DNA of 5,855 bases from Desulfocurvus sp. (GTDB lineage: Bacteria; Desulfobacterota; Desulfovibrionia; Desulfovibrionales; Desulfovibrionaceae). The stretch spans positions 1 through 5,855 of the forward strand of contig NZ_JALNWM010000212.1 in assembly GCF_023230885.1 (NCBI RefSeq), written 5' to 3'. Under the pieces are notes generated by a model, which made no database searches, had not been told where the DNA came from, and was given only the letters and a program-made list of their open reading frames with translations. Shown piece after piece: positions 5,028 to 5,855 of the stretch. Position 1 is the first letter of the stretch; every line of letters starts with the position of its first letter. A program made the position numbers and the translations under genes.

Positions 5028-5855
5028 ATGGTCCAGAAAGCCGAAAGCATCTGGTTCGACGGCAAGCTCGTGCCGTGGGATCAGGCCCAGGTCCACGTCC
5101 TGACCCATACCCTGCACTACGGCTGCGGCGTGTTCGAAGGCATCCGCGCCTACCGGCTCACCGGCGGCGGCTCCGCCGTCTATCGCCTGAAGGAGCACAT
5201 CCACCGCCACTTCAATTCGGCCAAGATCATGGAGATGCGGATTCCCTTCACCGAGGAGGAAATCTGCGACGCGGTCATCGCGACCCTCAAGGCCAACAAG
5301 CTGGCCGAGGGCTACATCCGGCCCCTGTCCTTCATCGGCGCGGGCGTCATGGGCGTGCATCCCGGCGACAACCCCATCCAGACCATCATCGCCACCTGGC
5401 CCTGGGGGGCCTACCTGGGCGAGGAGGCCCTGGAGAAGGGCATCCGCGTGAAGACCTCCACCTTCACCCGCCACCACGTCAACGTGATGATGACCAAGGC
5501 CAAGACCGTGGGCAACTACTGCAACTCCATCCTGGCCAAGCGCGAGGCCGTGGCCGACGGCTACCACGAGGCCCTGATGCTCGACACCGAGGGCTATGTG
5601 TCCGAGGCGTCGGGCGAGAATATCTTCATCGTGCGCGGCGGCGCCCTGAAGACCACGCCGCTGACCTCCGTGCTCGACGGCCTGACGCGCAACTCCCTGA
5701 TCACCCTGGCCCGGGACCTGGGCTACGAGGTCATCGAGGAGCGCTTCACCCGCGACGAGCTCTACAGCGCCGACGAGGCATTCTTCTGCGGCACCGCCGC
5801 CGAAGTCACGCCCATCCGCGAGGTGGACCGCAGGACCATCGGCGCGGGCAAGGCC
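5028..5855 (+). CDS. ilvE: Branched-chain amino acid aminotransferase (3' end outside window)
   Basis: This is a cytoplasmic fold-type IV, pyridoxal-phosphate-dependent transaminase. It interconverts Leu, Ile and Val with their 2-oxo acids, using glutamate/2-oxoglutarate. The visible 276 residues cover most of a usual length of about 305-310; the frame is still open at the right edge. Family marks are the N-terminal IWFDGKLVPWDQAQVHVLTH, HYGCGVFEGIRAY (30-42), and YIRPLSFIG (96-104). KTVGNY (159-164) places the catalytic lysine at 159, as in Escherichia coli IlvE. SEASGENIF (192-200) and FFCGTAAEVTPI (252-263) complete the cofactor site. The R-P-L and GTAAEVTP patterns fit the bacterial IlvE group better than D-amino-acid transaminase or aminodeoxychorismate lyase. 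It appears to have its own promoter and a structured leader. No other branched-chain biosynthesis gene is visible. Confidence 0.95.
   Translation, partial: MVQKAESIWFDGKLVPWDQAQVHVLTHTLHYGCGVFEGIRAYRLTGGGSAVYRLKEHIHRHFNSAKIMEMRIPFTEEEICDAVIATLKANKLAEGYIRPLSFIGAGVMGVHPGDNPIQTIIATWPWGAYLGEEALEKGIRVKTSTFTRHHVNVMMTKAKTVGNYCNSILAKREAVADGYHEALMLDTEGYVSEASGENIFIVRGGALKTTPLTSVLDGLTRNSLITLARDLGYEVIEERFTRDELYSADEAFFCGTAAEVTPIREVDRRTIGAGKA

Overview
The window is very GC-rich DNA with strong C/G third-position codon bias. It carries five plus-strand protein genes: the tail of an unidentified gene, gatB, mtnA, der, and a branched-chain aminotransferase (ilvE) cut off by the right edge. The protein sequences and this mix of housekeeping genes resemble a high-GC sulfate-reducing deltaproteobacterium of the Desulfovibrio group. 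That placement is an impression from sequence style, not a database result. No tRNA, rRNA, CRISPR array, transposase or phage gene is visible.

Layout. Positions 3-170 are the last 55 codons of an unknown protein. gatB (190-1620) starts 19 bases later and mtnA (GTG start, 1656-2708) follows after 35 bases, so these three look like one transcription unit. A GC-rich hairpin (2757-2789) followed by a weak T-rich stretch probably ends it. der (ATG at 2836, to 4509) seems to have its own weak promoter so close to its ATG that the message could be nearly leaderless. A 518-base gap (4510-5027) holds a degenerate GC-rich repeat region, then a sigma-70-like promoter, then a leader with two abutting perfect stem-loops. 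ilvE starts at 5028 behind a strong Shine-Dalgarno sequence.

Function. gatB (amidation of mischarged Glu-tRNA(Gln) and/or Asp-tRNA(Asn)) and der (50S ribosome assembly GTPase) serve translation. mtnA handles 5-methylthioribose-1-phosphate from S-adenosylmethionine by-products, and ilvE makes or degrades Leu, Ile and Val. They share no obvious pathway, so this reads as an ordinary core-genome neighbourhood rather than an accessory island. I found no convincing new multi-gene system.

The points most worth a second look are the long basic C-terminal tail of Der with an internal 33-bp tandem duplication, and the repeat region just after der. In der's own reading frame that region stays open for 100 codons past the TAG and spells an imperfect R-T-P-(P)-G repeat. 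Next come the tandem stem-loops in the ilvE leader and the possible leaderless der start.
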